DNA of 64,000 nucleotides from Oncomelania hupensis (GCA_036898135.1 CM072522.1:60992556-61056555), one strand, 5' to 3'; shown: positions 10,571 through 21,250, counted from the first letter of the stretch. Program-made: numbers and translations. The notes: generated by a model from the letters alone, not told the origin.

Positions 10571-10912
10571 GCGGGATTCGATTCCGCGACCTTCAGCCTA
10601 GGGAAGTGGCACCTAACTAAGCTTATATGGTCCAATTAATGCATCTATGTCTAAGTCCACAATTGAAAACAGAGCGGAGGTGGGGATATCAACCTCTCTT
10701 AACGCTCCCTTAACCCTGGATGAATTACATCTAGTAAGGATTATATCCTTGATATTATTATTACTGCCGTCCTGTTTCCTAGAGAGACACTACTTATATA
10801 GTACATCAAGTTGTTCCGTCCATTATCATTACTGCAGTTTGCAACTGACGTTTTCTGGCTCTCTCACCTGGTCACAATTTCTTTGTACAAACTGTCTCCA
10901 CGTTCACCACAC
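10571..10912. other. non-coding stretch next to the exon pair
   Basis: At 10573-10590 GCGGGATTCGATTCCGC can fold as a tRNA T-arm and resembles a Pol III B box, but there is no A box or cloverleaf upstream because satellite begins there. Otherwise this is probably intron or flank of the minus-strand gene. I see no further exon with confidence. Confidence 0.4.
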
Positions 10913-11085
10913 AGGTGAGGATCGTCTGCTGCCATTCTGCATCGCCACCATGCGGCCAGCTTGTGCGAGGCGTCTGTAGCGACGTCCCAATACTGGTAAG
11001 GGTCGGACAGCTGGTTAGAACACACACACAACTGCACTGCCTCTGAGGCGTCCACTGTCCCCAGTCCCAGGCATTGACACAGCTC
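10913..11085 (-). CDS. probable next exon of the nuclease-like gene
   Basis: An acceptor (TTTCCTGCAG) precedes 11085 and the phase-0 frame continues without stops: ELCQCLGLGTVDASEAVQ, then later DPYQYWDVATDASHKLAAWW. It fits the phase-0 donor at 11713 across a 627-bp intron that holds a CAT microsatellite. The 3' boundary is uncertain: GT at 10912-10911 or GTGAAC at 10907. No domain recognised. No further exon is evident before the satellite at 10570. Confidence 0.55.
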
Positions 11086-11432
11086 CTGCAGGAAACACAG
11101 CACACAATACTCATTGTAAATGACCAGCTTGCTTCAACAGTCAAACCACTGGCAGCAGATGAGGGAAGACAGGCAGCTTTCCTATCACGACCTTCAATCT
11201 TGGAACCATTCACAAACAGTGTGTCCACATTCACAACTCAATCCCTACACTTTAAGGTCCGGCAACCTCTGTCATAGACCAACCGCTTCAACTGACTGCT
11301 ATGACACTCCCATCTCCCCCTTCCAACCTACCTCCCATCCTATTCAAATCCAGTAATGGCTATTTCTCCCTTTGGGGTGCAGCGAGTTAACCAGCTACTG
11401 CAGGTTGGAGTGAAATGCGCTGCAAAAGTCAC

Positions 11433-11433
<1 letters not shown>

Positions 11434-11519
<86 letters not shown>

Positions 11520-11533
11520 TATCATCATCATCA
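11434..11533. repeat. (CAT)n microsatellite in the intron
   Basis: About 33 near-perfect CAT triplets. The poly-His, poly-Ile and poly-Met ORFs crossing it are artefacts of the triplet repeat. Confidence 0.97.
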
Positions 11534-11712
11534 ATTATCATTTTGTTTTAGATTACATGAAAAGGTCTCTTTCCTCGATAAATTCGAGTGTATCACCTTA
11601 CGTCCAGGAGTTGTATAACCTTACCTGCAGCCGTTGTATCACTTTACATCTAGCAGATATTTAACATTCTAGCTGTTGTTTCACCTTACCTATAGCAGTT
11701 ATATCGACTTAC

Positions 11713-12393
11713 CGTTAGCAGTCGTGCGTCGTTACTGGCCACTCGACACAGTTGCTCACTGGTGATGTAGGGGAAGATAAGAGTGCCGATGACCGTTAGA
11801 GAAGGGGCCAAGTCGCTGATGACAGTGGCTACTGCTGCCTTCTCTTTGGCCAGCTGCTTGAGGGCTTCCTGCAGCCTCTTCTTCACACTGTCGTCATGAG
11901 GCGCAGTTTTGGCATTTCTTCCGAAAGATTTGATTTCTCCCACCAGGATGCCGTGTGTCCTGCTGATGATGAGGACGTCAAAGTCGCCCTGGATCTTGAT
12001 CTTGGGCAGCCTGGCTGTGGCCTTATTGTACTTCGCCACGTTTAAGTAGTTTTTGAAAAGGAGTTCGGACACGATGAACATGACCTGGCCCTCGCTCTGT
12101 GCCATGACCTTAAGGTTAGCAAGGACATGCTGTTGAGTAAAGTCAGCCTGAACGTGCTCGGGTTTGACTATATCTGGTTTGTCCTTCGTTTTGGTTCCAC
12201 TCTTAGAGGACGTCTCACACGACACAGCCACCAGCACCCACTGTCCACCGATCTCCCTGACGTCATAAGGCACACGGTTGAAGTGTAATGGCGGCACGCA
12301 ATAGGAGCGGGTCAGGAGGTCGGGATAGTAGAATATGACCCGCTCTCTGCATTCTCTCCATTGATCCTCAACCTCCTGCAGGTTACGCTGAGA
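11713..12393 (-). CDS. exon of a host gene with a PD-(D/E)XK nuclease-like signature
   Basis: The 681-bp exon (227 codons, phase 0 at both ends) is bounded by an acceptor TTTCAG before 12393 and a donor GTAAGT after 11713. The protein has GDFDVLIISRTHGILVGEIKS: an Asp in a beta-strand, then 14 residues later E-x-K in the next strand. This is the core pattern of PD-(D/E)XK (restriction-endonuclease-fold) domains such as NERD. A helical, Lys/Gln-rich stretch follows (VKKRLQEALKQLAKEKAAV), as expected after the ExK strand. The start of the gene must lie upstream in or beyond the N gap. Third-base choice and splice sites look like a real host gene. The nuclease assignment is by motif only; a catalytic role is not shown. 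Similar domains sit before helicase/NTPase modules in some molluscan proteins (recollection, not checked). Confidence 0.75.
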
Positions 12394-12500
12394 CTGAAAC
12401 ACACACACATTTAAATAACTGTATTACAACCAAAGCCGTTCAAATGAACAACGGTGTAATAAACTCAGCACAGTTCGTCAATTAAGCCACGCCCACTTTG

Positions 12501-13000
12501 NNNNNNNNNNNNNNNNNNNNNNNNNNNNNNNNNNNNNNNNNNNNNNNNNNNNNNNNNNNNNNNNNNNNNNNNNNNNNNNNNNNNNNNNNNNNNNNNNNNN
12601 NNNNNNNNNNNNNNNNNNNNNNNNNNNNNNNNNNNNNNNNNNNNNNNNNNNNNNNNNNNNNNNNNNNNNNNNNNNNNNNNNNNNNNNNNNNNNNNNNNNN
12701 NNNNNNNNNNNNNNNNNNNNNNNNNNNNNNNNNNNNNNNNNNNNNNNNNNNNNNNNNNNNNNNNNNNNNNNNNNNNNNNNNNNNNNNNNNNNNNNNNNNN
12801 NNNNNNNNNNNNNNNNNNNNNNNNNNNNNNNNNNNNNNNNNNNNNNNNNNNNNNNNNNNNNNNNNNNNNNNNNNNNNNNNNNNNNNNNNNNNNNNNNNNN
12901 NNNNNNNNNNNNNNNNNNNNNNNNNNNNNNNNNNNNNNNNNNNNNNNNNNNNNNNNNNNNNNNNNNNNNNNNNNNNNNNNNNNNNNNNNNNNNNNNNNNN
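12501..13000. other. assembly gap (500 N)
   Basis: Exactly 500 N, a conventional gap size, so the true distance is unknown. The left edge of the duplicated segment and the 5' part of the nuclease-like gene both run into it. Confidence 0.99.
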
Positions 13001-13054
13001 GTGATAATGGTATAATAATAATGATTGATTATGTTAATTTAAAATATACTAAAG

Positions 13055-13114
13055 ATTAGTTAGTCATTGTTTATAGGGTCCAGCAAACTGCAAAGAGCCG
13101 AATCAGGACCACTC

Positions 13115-13117
<3 letters not shown>
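13055..13117 (-). mobile_element. R577 older-subfamily 3' end fragment
   Basis: The complement reads through CTGATTCGGCTCTTTGCAG and CTGGACCCTATAAACAATG, matching the 3' ends at 20150-20205 and 50110-50165. The 5' part is replaced by GAT triplets. The same fragment sits at 44780-44840, so it predates the duplication. Confidence 0.7.
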
Positions 13118-13163
<46 letters not shown>

Positions 13164-13212
13164 CATCATGGTGGTGATCATGATGATGATCATGATGATG
13201 ATCATGATGATA
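13118..13212. repeat. (GAT)n microsatellite
   Basis: GAT triplets interrupted by CATGAT inversions. Copy B has a related run at 44837-44895. Confidence 0.95.
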
Positions 13213-13457
13213 TGTTACTGGTTTTGCTCGTTATATAGGTTAGATCAAAGTACAGGTTAATGAGTTGCAAGTCTAAAATGCATTTGGATGATGTCTCATA
13301 ATTCAGGGATTGTAAATGTTAAGCATTCAGCACTTCAGTCTCATTTTCTTAGTGATGAAGTAGGAACTCATCAGGCAATGACTGTACTGTAGTCTGACTT
13401 CAGTCTCATTTTGTTAGTGGTGAAGTAGGAACTCATCAGACAATGACTGTAGTCTGA

Positions 13458-14778
13458 CTTCAGTGTCAGTGACAGCAGTGACGACTTCAAGTCGTTCGAG
13501 CTGTGCAAGGCTCAACTGACTTACGCTGATCAGGGCATTACATTCCTGTGCCTCTACAGACCCCCACCAAGCAAGAAGAACAAACGCAAGGACCATGAGT
13601 TCGTCGCAGAGTTTCCCCAACTGGTGGACCAGTATGCTTCCTGCAACACGAACGTATTATTCCTGGGCGACTTCAACTTCCACTTCGAGTCAAACTCGGA
13701 CTGTTATGTGAAGGCGTTGAAGTCTGTCCTGAATGTGCACAACATGGTCCAGCTAGTTGACGGACCCACCCACAGGCGAAATCACATTCTGGACTGGCTC
13801 ATTGTCAGAGATGACTTCGTTGGAAAGATCTTGGACTTGACTGTGATGGACAAACTCATATCTGACCACTTCCCTATGACCTTCAGCCTCGACCTCAAGA
13901 AACCTGGCCCTAGAAAAAGAACTGTTACTTCTCGCAACATAAGGCGGGTTGACCTAAAGGCCTTCAAAGAAGATGTGGCTGCGTTGCAGTTCGGAAAAGA
14001 AGATCCTGTGGCTGACTACAACCGTGGCCTTACGGATGTCATGGACAGGCATGCTCCTCTCGTGACGCGGTGCGTCACGGACCGTCCTTCCGCTCCGTGG
14101 CTGACGCTGGAGGTTAAGGAAGCGAAGAAACAGCGACGTGGCGCCGAGCGCAGGTGGAGGAAGTCAGGCCTCACAGTTCATAGAGACATATTTGTATACC
14201 ATAGGGAGAAAACCAAGAGACTAATTGAAGATGCAAAGTCTAGGTACACGACTCACAAAATAGAGGAATGTTCCTCTAGTAGGGACCTTTTTTCAGTCGT
14301 TGGTCATTTGACTGGTAAGAAAGGTGAGAAGGTCCTGCCAAACTGTATTCCACCAAAACAGCTGCCAGACTCTTTCTGTGACTTTTTCACCGACAAAATA
14401 TGCAAAATCAGGTCAGAGCTAGATAGAATTAGTGGAAATCCTGACTTTACACCCTTCATGGGAACGCCAATGCTAAACTTTGTCCCTGTAACGTGTGACC
14501 AGATCAGAAGAATTATTTTTCAGACACCTAAAAAGTCATGTTGCCTTGACCCCATCCCAGCAAACCTGTTGCATGAATGTTTGGATGAGTTAACCCCAAT
14601 CATCACTGACATCATTAATCAGTCATTGTCATGTGGTGTTGTTCCTTCATCCTTCAAACATGCTGTTGTCTCTCCACTGATAAAAAAAGCAAATCTGGAC
14701 GTTAATATCCTCAAGAACTATCGCCCAGTTTCAAATCTTCCCTTTCTCTCGAAAATCCTTGAAAGGTTGCTCTCCGCC
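13458..14778 (+). pseudogene. LINE ORF2 part 1: partial APE endonuclease and start of RT
   Basis: The frame is open from about 13458, upstream of any ATG. Endonuclease motifs seen: TFLCLYRPP, VLFLGDFNFHFES and SDHFPMTFSL (catalytic SDH). A linker with APWLTLEVKEAKKQRR follows, then the first RT motifs KKSCCLDPIPANLLHE and HAVVSPLIKKANLD ... KNYRPVSNLPFLSKILER. The frame ends at a stop at 14785-14787 caused by a single-base shift near 14778. The N-terminal APE motifs are missing through 5' truncation. Confidence 0.85.
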
Positions 14779-16052
14779 AATTGCTAGACCATTTTGAAAA
14801 ATCCGATCTCCTCGAGCCGTTTCAGTCCGCTTACCGCCAGAACCACTCCACAGAAACGGCTCTGGTGCGAGTTGTAAATGACTTGTTGTCCGCCTGTGAC
14901 CGTGGTCATGTTTCCGTACTGTCTATGCTAGATCTTTCGGCTGCGTTTGATACGCTTGACCACGCCATTCTGCTTCAACGACTGCATGTGACCTTCGGTC
15001 TTTCCGGAACGGTCCTCCGCTGGTTCAGGTCATACTTGGCTGATCGGACGCAGTCTGTGGTGATCGGGAGCTCATTTTCAGAGCCAACCACACTAGCTTT
15101 CGGAGTCCCTCAGGGTTCGGTCCTGGGTCCCGTACTTTTTACCGCATACATTCAACCCCTGAGCTCTATCATCCGCCAATTTGAAATGCATTATCAGATG
15201 TTTGCGGATGACACACAACTCCAAAAGTCTGGTCCCCCCTCTCAACTTCCTATAATACTGAACACCACCCAACAAACCATTGAATCTGTCAAGACCTGGA
15301 TGAACGTAAACAAACTCAAATTAAACGATGACAAAACTGAAATTATTCCCATAGCTACTGATCATAAACTAAAATCTCTCTCTGACTCAGCTACCATCAC
15401 ACTCTCAGGCACGCAGATTGAATTCTCTCAGACTGTCAGAAATCTGGGAGTCCACCTTGATAGGGCACTTTCAATGGATCTCCACATTAACACTCTCTGC
15501 AAGGCCATTTTCCTGGAACTCCGCAGGATTAGCCATATAAGACCCTTTTTGACAGTGGGCGCTACAAAGAAGTTGATGTCTGCTTTTGTACTGTCAAGAA
15601 TGGACTACTGCAACTCCCTGTTTGTAGGTCTTCCCAACACTCTACTGGACAAACTTCAAAAAGCACAGAACAACGCAGCCCGTATCGTGCTCAAGAAGCG
15701 CAAATTCGACAGCGCGAAACCGCTTCTTCAGGAACTCCATTGGTTGCCAGTACGCGCGCGTGTCGAATACAAAGTTGCGATGCTTTGTTACCGCAGTCTG
15801 CACGGTCTAGCACCTTCTTATCTGTCTGAGCTCTTAACGCCATATCGTCCATCCAGATCTCTCCGTTCCGCTGACGCTGGTCACCTTTCTGTGCCACGCA
15901 TCAAGCTGGAGACGTATGGTCGTCGTTCTTTCTCTTTTGCTGCTCCTACACTTTGGAATTCCTTGCCTCAGCCTCTCCGTGACACCCCTACTCTATCTGC
16001 ATTCAAATCTAGACTTAAAACACATCTTTTCCATGAACACCTCTTGAAATAA
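14779..16052 (+). pseudogene. LINE ORF2 part 2: reverse transcriptase and C-terminal region
   Basis: It continues the reverse transcriptase one frame over: FQSAYRQNHSTETALVRV, LDLSAAFDTLDHAILL (first catalytic Asp), GVPQGSVLGPVLFTAYI, then MFADDTQL (the ADD catalytic box). The thumb follows with FSQTVRNLGVHLDRALSM, then RMDYCNSLFVGLP, LQKAQNNAARIV and the ending APTLWNSLPQPLRDTP. All core RT motifs are intact from here on. With only one frameshift this copy is young or was recently active. The C-terminal blocks fit CR1/L2-type elements. Confidence 0.88.
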
Positions 16053-16396
16053 TTTCCTGCCCACCAGCCGTCCTCAACCTCTTTTGTGGTCATCGTACCT
16101 TCATCATCGTCGTCATCACGGTCATCATCACGGTCATCATCATCATCATCGTCGTCATCAGCCTCATCATATCATCATCATCCATTCGTCGTTGTCATCT
16201 TCTTTCTCGGTGTCGTCATCATCGTCGTCGTCATCGTCGCTGTTTTCCTCATCTTCGTCGTGGTCCAGGTGTGCTTGGCTGCTTGAGTGTCTGTTGTGTT
16301 GTGGTGTCTTTTTGTGGTGATCATAGTAGTTGTTCCATGGCATTTTTTAAGTAAACTTCTCGTTTCTGTTTCTGTGTGAAATGCACGTATACTGTT

Positions 16397-16431
16397 AGAG
16401 ATAGACAATTTTATTGTGCTTTGTATTTTAT

Positions 16432-16465
<34 letters not shown>

Positions 16466-16770
16466 TGTGTGCGTGGGAGACATGGAGTGAGTGGGTGTGT
16501 TTGACTATGTTTTAATACTGTGGTGATAGAGATAGACAATTTTTACTGTGCTTTGTATTTTATTGTGTGTGTGTATGTATGTGTGTGTGGGAGACATAGG
16601 GTGAGTGGGTGTGTTTGACTATGTTTTAATACTGTGATGATAGAGATAGACAATTTTATTGTGCTTTGTATTTTATTGTGTGTGTGGTTGTGTGCATGTA
16701 TGTGTGTGTATGTGTGTGTGCGTGGGAGTTATTGAGTGAGTGGGTGTGTTTGACTATATTTTAATACTGT
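16397..16770. repeat. three-fold repeat with TG runs in the LINE 3' UTR
   Basis: Three copies of a unit of about 115-130 bp: GATAGAGATAGACAATTTT, a (TG)n run, then GTGAGTGGGTGTGTTTGACT. Preceded at 16095-16260 by TCATCA/TCGTCG triplets. Confidence 0.85.
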
Positions 16771-17070
16771 GGTGTTTGGTTTTGTGTTTGATGCTTTTAT
16801 ATTTTTATGTTCTTAGAGTATTTATTTATGGCTGGTTGTAACTGCGCTTTGAGCTTCTCCTGAGGGAAAGGCGTAGAATTTTAAATGAAATAAATTATTA
16901 TTATTATTATTTATTTTTGTTAGTGATGAAGTAAGAACTAATCAGACAATGACTATAGTCTGACTTCAGTCTCATTTTCTTAGTGATGAAGTAAGAAATT
17001 ATCAGACAATGACCTCCCCCCTCTCCTCTACTCCTCTCTCCTCCACCCGCCATTCACCATCCCCCTTTGA

Positions 17071-17540
17071 TATTGACATCTTTGATCACTTTATATTTAT
17101 AGTCAGTGTTTGTTATTGACATCTTTGATCACTTTATATTAATAGTCATTGTTTGTTATTGACATCTTTGATCACTTTATATTTATAGTCAGTGTTTGTT
17201 ACTGACATCTTTGATCACTTTATATTTATAGTCAGTGTTTGTTATTGACATCTTTGAACACTTTATATTTATAGTCAATGTTTGCTATTGACATCTTTGA
17301 TCCCTTTATATTTATAGTCAGTGTTTGTTATTGACATCTTTGATCACTTTATATTTATAGTCAGTGTTTGTTATTGACATCTTTGATTACTTTATATTTA
17401 TAGTCAGTGTTTGCTATTGACATCTGTGATCACTTTATATTTATAGTCAGTGTTTGCTATTGACATCTTTGATCACTTTATATTTATAGTCAGTGTTTGT
17501 TATTGACATCTTTGACCACTTTATATTTATAGTTAGTGTT
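17071..17540. repeat. 43-bp minisatellite in the copy A intron
   Basis: About 11 copies of a 43-bp unit containing TATTGACATCTTTGATCACT and TTATATTTATAGTCAGTG, ending 20 bp before the zinc-finger exon's acceptor. Copy B has only one partial unit at 44893-44925. Confidence 0.93.
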
Positions 17541-17563
17541 TATTGTAAATCTTTTTTTTTCAG

Positions 17564-18505
17564 ATTCCAACTACATGTGCTACACAACTGCTTGCTGTCA
17601 GCTCAACACCACAGTCATTACCGTTCAAGTTCTCTTCTGGCTCAGTCATTTCCCACAGTGAAGTCAGTCTCACAGATCAGGCATGTAGAACAAAGACAGA
17701 GCAGAAACAGAAGACCAGAGAACAAAAGTATCATGTTTGTGATGTTTGTAATAAAGCTTTCACTCAGGCTTGTAATTTAAAGTTACACAAGTTTATTCAT
17801 ACCGGAGTGAAGAATCATGTGTGTAACGTTTGTAATAAAGCTTTCACTATGGCTAGCTATTTGAAGGCACATAAGTTTATACATACAGCAGAGAAGAAAC
17901 ATGTGTGTGATGTTTGTAATAAAGCTTTCACTAAGGCTAGCCATTTGAAGAAACATAAACTTATACATACAGGAGAGAAGAACCATGTGTGTGATGTTTG
18001 TAATAAAGCTTTCATTCGGGCTAGTGATTTGAAGGTACATAAGCGTATACATACAGGAGAGAAGAATCATGTGTGTGATGTTTGTAATAAAGCTTTCACT
18101 CAGGCTTGTAGTTTGAAGGTACATAAGCTTATCCATACAGGAGAGAAGAATCATGTGTGTGATGTTTGTAATAAAGCTTTCACTCAGGCTGGTGATTTGG
18201 GGAAACATAAGCTTATCCATACAGGAGAGAAGAATCATGTGTGTGATGTTTGTAATAAAGCTTTCACTAGGGCTGGCCATTTGAAGTTACATAAGCTTGT
18301 ACATACAGGAGATAAAAATCATGTGTGTGATGTTTGTAATAAAGCTTTCATTCGGGCTAGTGATTTGAAGGGACATAAGCGTATACATACAGGAGTGAAG
18401 AATCATGTATGTGATGTTTGTAATAAAGCTTTCATTCGGGCTGGCCATTTGAAGGTACATAGTCGTATACATACCCCCGTTGGGGTGCCGGAGGTTTCAG
18501 TATAA
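17564..18505 (+). pseudogene. C2H2 zinc-finger exon, copy A, cut short by a retroposon
   Basis: The exon starts after a T-rich tract and CAG at 17561-17563, as in copy B. About 45 linker residues (IPTTCATQLLAVSSTPQSL...) lead into nine C2H2 fingers of 28 residues: CDVCNKAF, seven residues, LKxHKxIHTGEKNH. This is the classical C-x2-C-x12-H-x3-H finger with a TGEK-type linker. Such arrays bind DNA in the nucleus as sequence-specific transcription factors. DNA-contact positions vary between fingers (R/Q/K at -1; D, H, N or S at +3) while the scaffold is nearly identical. At 18475 the frame runs into an R577 retroposon and stops after VGVPEVSV. It has no visible 5' exons in this window, since they would lie at or beyond the gap. 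A truncated protein is possible; I call it a disrupted copy. Confidence 0.85.
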
Positions 18506-19265
18506 ATAGTATCCCCACTTTCTGGAAATTTAGTGCTTTAAATTCCCACTGTCGCTGTCTTTCTCATTTGCTCTTTCTCATTCCTGCTCTCAATCTGCTA
18601 TACCATCGTCTTCTTTGCTAGACCAGTCTCCTACCTTTTTTCTTGAAAACTCTTCCGGGACAAGACTCCTTATTTGTGTATGAGGTCTGTTGGATCAGCT
18701 TGGGAATATTGGACGCTTTCTGCCAGGTGGTCACTAGGGCTTCCTATGATGTTATTATTTAGCAATGTAGGCATTTTATATGTATGTGTTTTGTTGATAA
18801 TTTATAATGATGTTTGTATTCTATTTTGTTTTTGTAAACAGGGGTTCGATAAGTTGGGGTGAAGCCTCAGCCGTCCCCTGCGTGGGATGTCTTTATTGTA
18901 AAGTGACTGGCTGGTGGAGACCTTTCGGTTTTACCACTAGGGTTGTTTCGGCAGATCTTTTATGCGGATTGGGGGTTGTCCGGTCCTGATTTGGCAGCCC
19001 TGAAAATGAAAAAAAGGCCCCACTAGCCTTTGGCTAGTAACTTAAAAATTTTACTAGGCAAACTATAAATTTTACTAGCCAAACTAAAAAAAAGTTCATT
19101 TTAGCGCACTCGCATTTGGCGACTAAAGTTTTTTTTTTAGTCGCCAATTTTTTTTTTCACTAGCCATGGCGACTAAATTAGTCGCCATTTTCAGGCCTGT
19201 TTGGCTCGGAAGGGTCCGCTGGACCTAAAGCAACAATAATGTAATGTAATGTAATGTAATGTAAT
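18475..19265 (+). mobile_element. R577 retroposon, younger subfamily, in a zinc-finger exon
   Basis: It begins CCCCGTTGGGGTGCC, has TATAAATAG about 30 bp in, and ends in CCTAAAGCAACAATAATG followed by (TAATG)n. The direct repeat GTCGTATACATAC flanks it (18462-18474 and 19266-19278). The length is 791 bp because a 205-bp MITE is nested at 18995-19199. No ORF of its own. Confidence 0.88.
18995..19199. mobile_element. 205-bp MITE nested in R577
   Basis: Ends CAGCCCTGAAAATG and CATTTTCAGGCCTG form a near-perfect 14-bp inverted repeat. TTTGG is duplicated at both sides (18990-18994 and 19200-19204), and removing the element restores the R577 consensus. The interior is A/T-rich with palindromic ACTAGCCTTTGGCTAGT and GGCGACTAAA segments. 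Superfamily unknown. Confidence 0.75.
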
Positions 19266-19266
19266 G

Positions 19267-19697
19267 TCGTATACATACAGGAGAGAAGAATCATGTGTGT
19301 GATGTTTGTAATAAAGCTTTCCCTCAGGCTCACAGTTTGAAGGTATATAAGCTTATTCATAATAATATAATAATACAGGATGCTATGTATACATACAGGA
19401 GAGAAGAAACGTGTGTGTGATGCTTGTTATAAAAGCTTTCACTTTGGTTAGCGATTTGAAGAAGCATACGTTGACACATTCGGGACACAAAAATTCGTGG
19501 TGTTTGATGTTTGTAAGAAAATATTTTCTTTCAGCTTTCCAGTTGAAGAGACATACACTTACATGTTCAGTAGATAAAAATCATGTGTGTGATGTTTGTA
19601 TTATGGCTTTCTCTGTGGCTGGCGATTTGAAGCAACACATGTTGAAACATACTGAAATGAAAATGTATGTGACATGTGTAATATGTAATTATTCATG
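19267..19697 (+). pseudogene. remaining zinc fingers of copy A after the retroposon
   Basis: After the second copy of the target duplication (19266-19278) the array continues: one degenerate finger, an interruption with AATAATATAATAATA, then fingers with SDLKKHTLTHSGHKN, FQLKRHTLTCS and GDLKQHMLKHT. They lie in more than one frame and cannot be joined to the first nine without removing the retroposon. The last fingers match the 3' end of the copy B array (47100-47300). Confidence 0.8.
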
Positions 19698-19910
19698 ATG
19701 ACAATGTGATGAATCACATGTTGGTACATCAGAAAAGACAATTAGCGGATGTGCACTAATGCTTTCATTTAAATTGAGTACTTGAAGATGCTTACAGTAA
19801 CATAGGCTGGAAGCAGAAAAAAAGATAAAAACAACATGATTCATAAGATTTAAACCAATCGTTTTAGGTTATTTTGAAGTTTTTCTCAAGGTCAAATAAA
19901 TTGCTATGCC

Positions 19911-20213
19911 TAATGTAGGCATTTGATATGTATGTGTTTTGATAATATTTTTTAATGATGTTTGTATTCTATTTTTTCTTTTGTAAACGGGGGTTCGATA
20001 AATTAGAGTATAACTTCGGCGTCTCCTGCGTATTTAGTGTAAAGTGACCGGCTATTGGAGTGGCTTCAGTGTTATCACTAGGGTTGTTTCGGCAGATCTT
20101 TTATGCGGATCAGGGGTGAGTCCTCTTTCAGCGAAGTTGTGGTCTTGATTTTGTGGTCCTGATTCGGCTCTTTGTAGTCCACTGGACCCTGTAAGCAATG
20201 AATAACTAACTAA
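19911..20213 (+). mobile_element. R577 older subfamily, 3' part
   Basis: Matches R577 from CTAATGTAGGCATTTGATATG onward but with the alternative end TTGTGGTCCTGATTCGGCTC ... CTGGACCCTGTAAGCAATG. It stops just before CATTCTATTTGG (20214), exactly where the copy B insertion stops (50174), so both descend from one insertion. The 5' half has been lost here. Confidence 0.75.
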
Positions 20214-20456
20214 CATTCTATTTGGAACTGTTGTTATAGTTCTGCATCAACCTATTGTAATTTGGAACCTGTGTAATAGTTCTGCATCAATCCATTGGAT
20301 TTGGAACTGTTATAGTTCTCAAGCCATTGGATTTGGAACTTGTGTTATAGTTCTGTGTCAAGCCATTGGATTTGGAACTTGCATTATAATTCTGGATAAA
20401 GCCATTGGATTTGGAACTTGTGTTATAGTTCTGAGTCAAGCCATTGGATTTGTGGA
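20214..20456. repeat. 40-bp tandem repeat, copy A
   Basis: About six units of GTGTTATAGTTCTGCGTCAA plus GCCATTGGATTTGGAACTT with variants. Counterpart at 50175-50418. Confidence 0.88.
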
Positions 20457-20787
20457 CTCAGGTTGGGTAGTCCCACCCTTTTCATGCCAGCTTTCATGTG
20501 GGGTGTGTGTGTGTTTTAGAATTTAAAAAAATATATATTTTTTTTAAATTCCAAAACATGCATGAATACAAAACATTATTAGTACAGAACATGGATAAAT
20601 ACAATTTTAACTATTATGTATACAATATTAAAAGTAAACCAGAAAATTTTGCAATGTTTCAATAGTACAGAGTGGTCATGAAATCAAGTATAAAGAAAAC
20701 TTCCAGTCTGTACATATAATTACTGTAATTTTACAATATATACTATTCTAGCAGGTTTGGCTTACATTTTTGTACACACGGAAAGAT

Positions 20788-20825
<38 letters not shown>

Positions 20826-20935
20826 TGAGTATGATTTTAACAAATTCTTACTGAAACAACCATTGAGGCAAACAAACCAATACATGAATTGTAAGCGTTC
20901 AGTCCAGTGGGATATATTTCATTTATATATTTTTT
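20457..20935. other. unique sequence shared with copy B
   Basis: No gene. It aligns by eye with 50419-50706 and 51487-51575. A (GA)n run at 20790-20821 stands where copy B has a large minisatellite. Confidence 0.7.
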
Positions 20936-21250
20936 ATTTTATTTACTTTATTGTCCCGTTTTCATAGGGACATTCTGGGCCGCCTCCCCTGGGGAAAGCG
21001 TAGTGGCAGCATGTGGTGCGCCCAAACTACCTAACATTAGTTGCGATTTTTTTGTTGAAATTTTGCGGGGGGAGCAAACCGGAGTACCCAGAGAAAACCC
21101 CCTGGACGTTGCCCGAGTCGAAAGTAAATAATATTCGGAGAAACATAATGCCCAGATGCTGGATCGAACCGACACCTGTGAGGCGCCAGTGGTTTCTGGC
21201 CTGTGGACAAGGCAAGTTAGTCCCGCCTTAGCCCACTTAGCCGCTCGCTG
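20936..21250 (-). mobile_element. tRNA-derived SINE
   Basis: On the minus strand: a tRNA-like head (GAGCGGCTAAGTGGGCTAAG, then the B-box-like GGTTCGATCCAGC near 21172), a central core with TTTTCTCTGGGTACTCCGG, and an A-rich tail near 20936-20950. Pol III internal promoter elements are expected in such SINEs. A second copy is at 57005-57290. Copy B lacks the insertion between 51575 and 51600, so it came after the duplication. Confidence 0.78.

Larger units (their letters stand above)
13458..16911 (+). mobile_element. CR1/L2-like non-LTR retrotransposon, 5'-truncated
   Basis: The element begins inside the endonuclease domain and ends in GAAATAAATTATTATTATTATT. The 3' end has the stem-like CGCTTTGAGCTTCTCCTGAGGGAAAGGCG block typical in style of CR1/L2-type tails with (ATT)n. 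It sits inside a short tandem repeat (AGTCTGACTTCAGTCTCATT flanks both sides). It is absent from copy B, so it inserted after the duplication or was lost there. Confidence 0.85.

Noticed and set aside
10573..10590. tRNA-like T-arm/B box
   Set aside because: No A box, anticodon arm or acceptor stem upstream; satellite begins immediately before it.
11340..11664. Poly-His, poly-Ile and poly-Met ORFs
   Set aside because: They are three readings of one CAT triplet repeat.
17783..18280. Minus-strand repeat proteins opposite the zinc fingers
   Set aside because: Antisense shadow of the 84-bp finger unit; the plus strand has the C2H2 pattern.
18674..18989. ORFs recurring in each R577 copy (such as MCMRSVGSAWEYW)
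   Set aside because: Same short frame appears because the copies are related; it varies in length, contains stops in older copies and has no domain.
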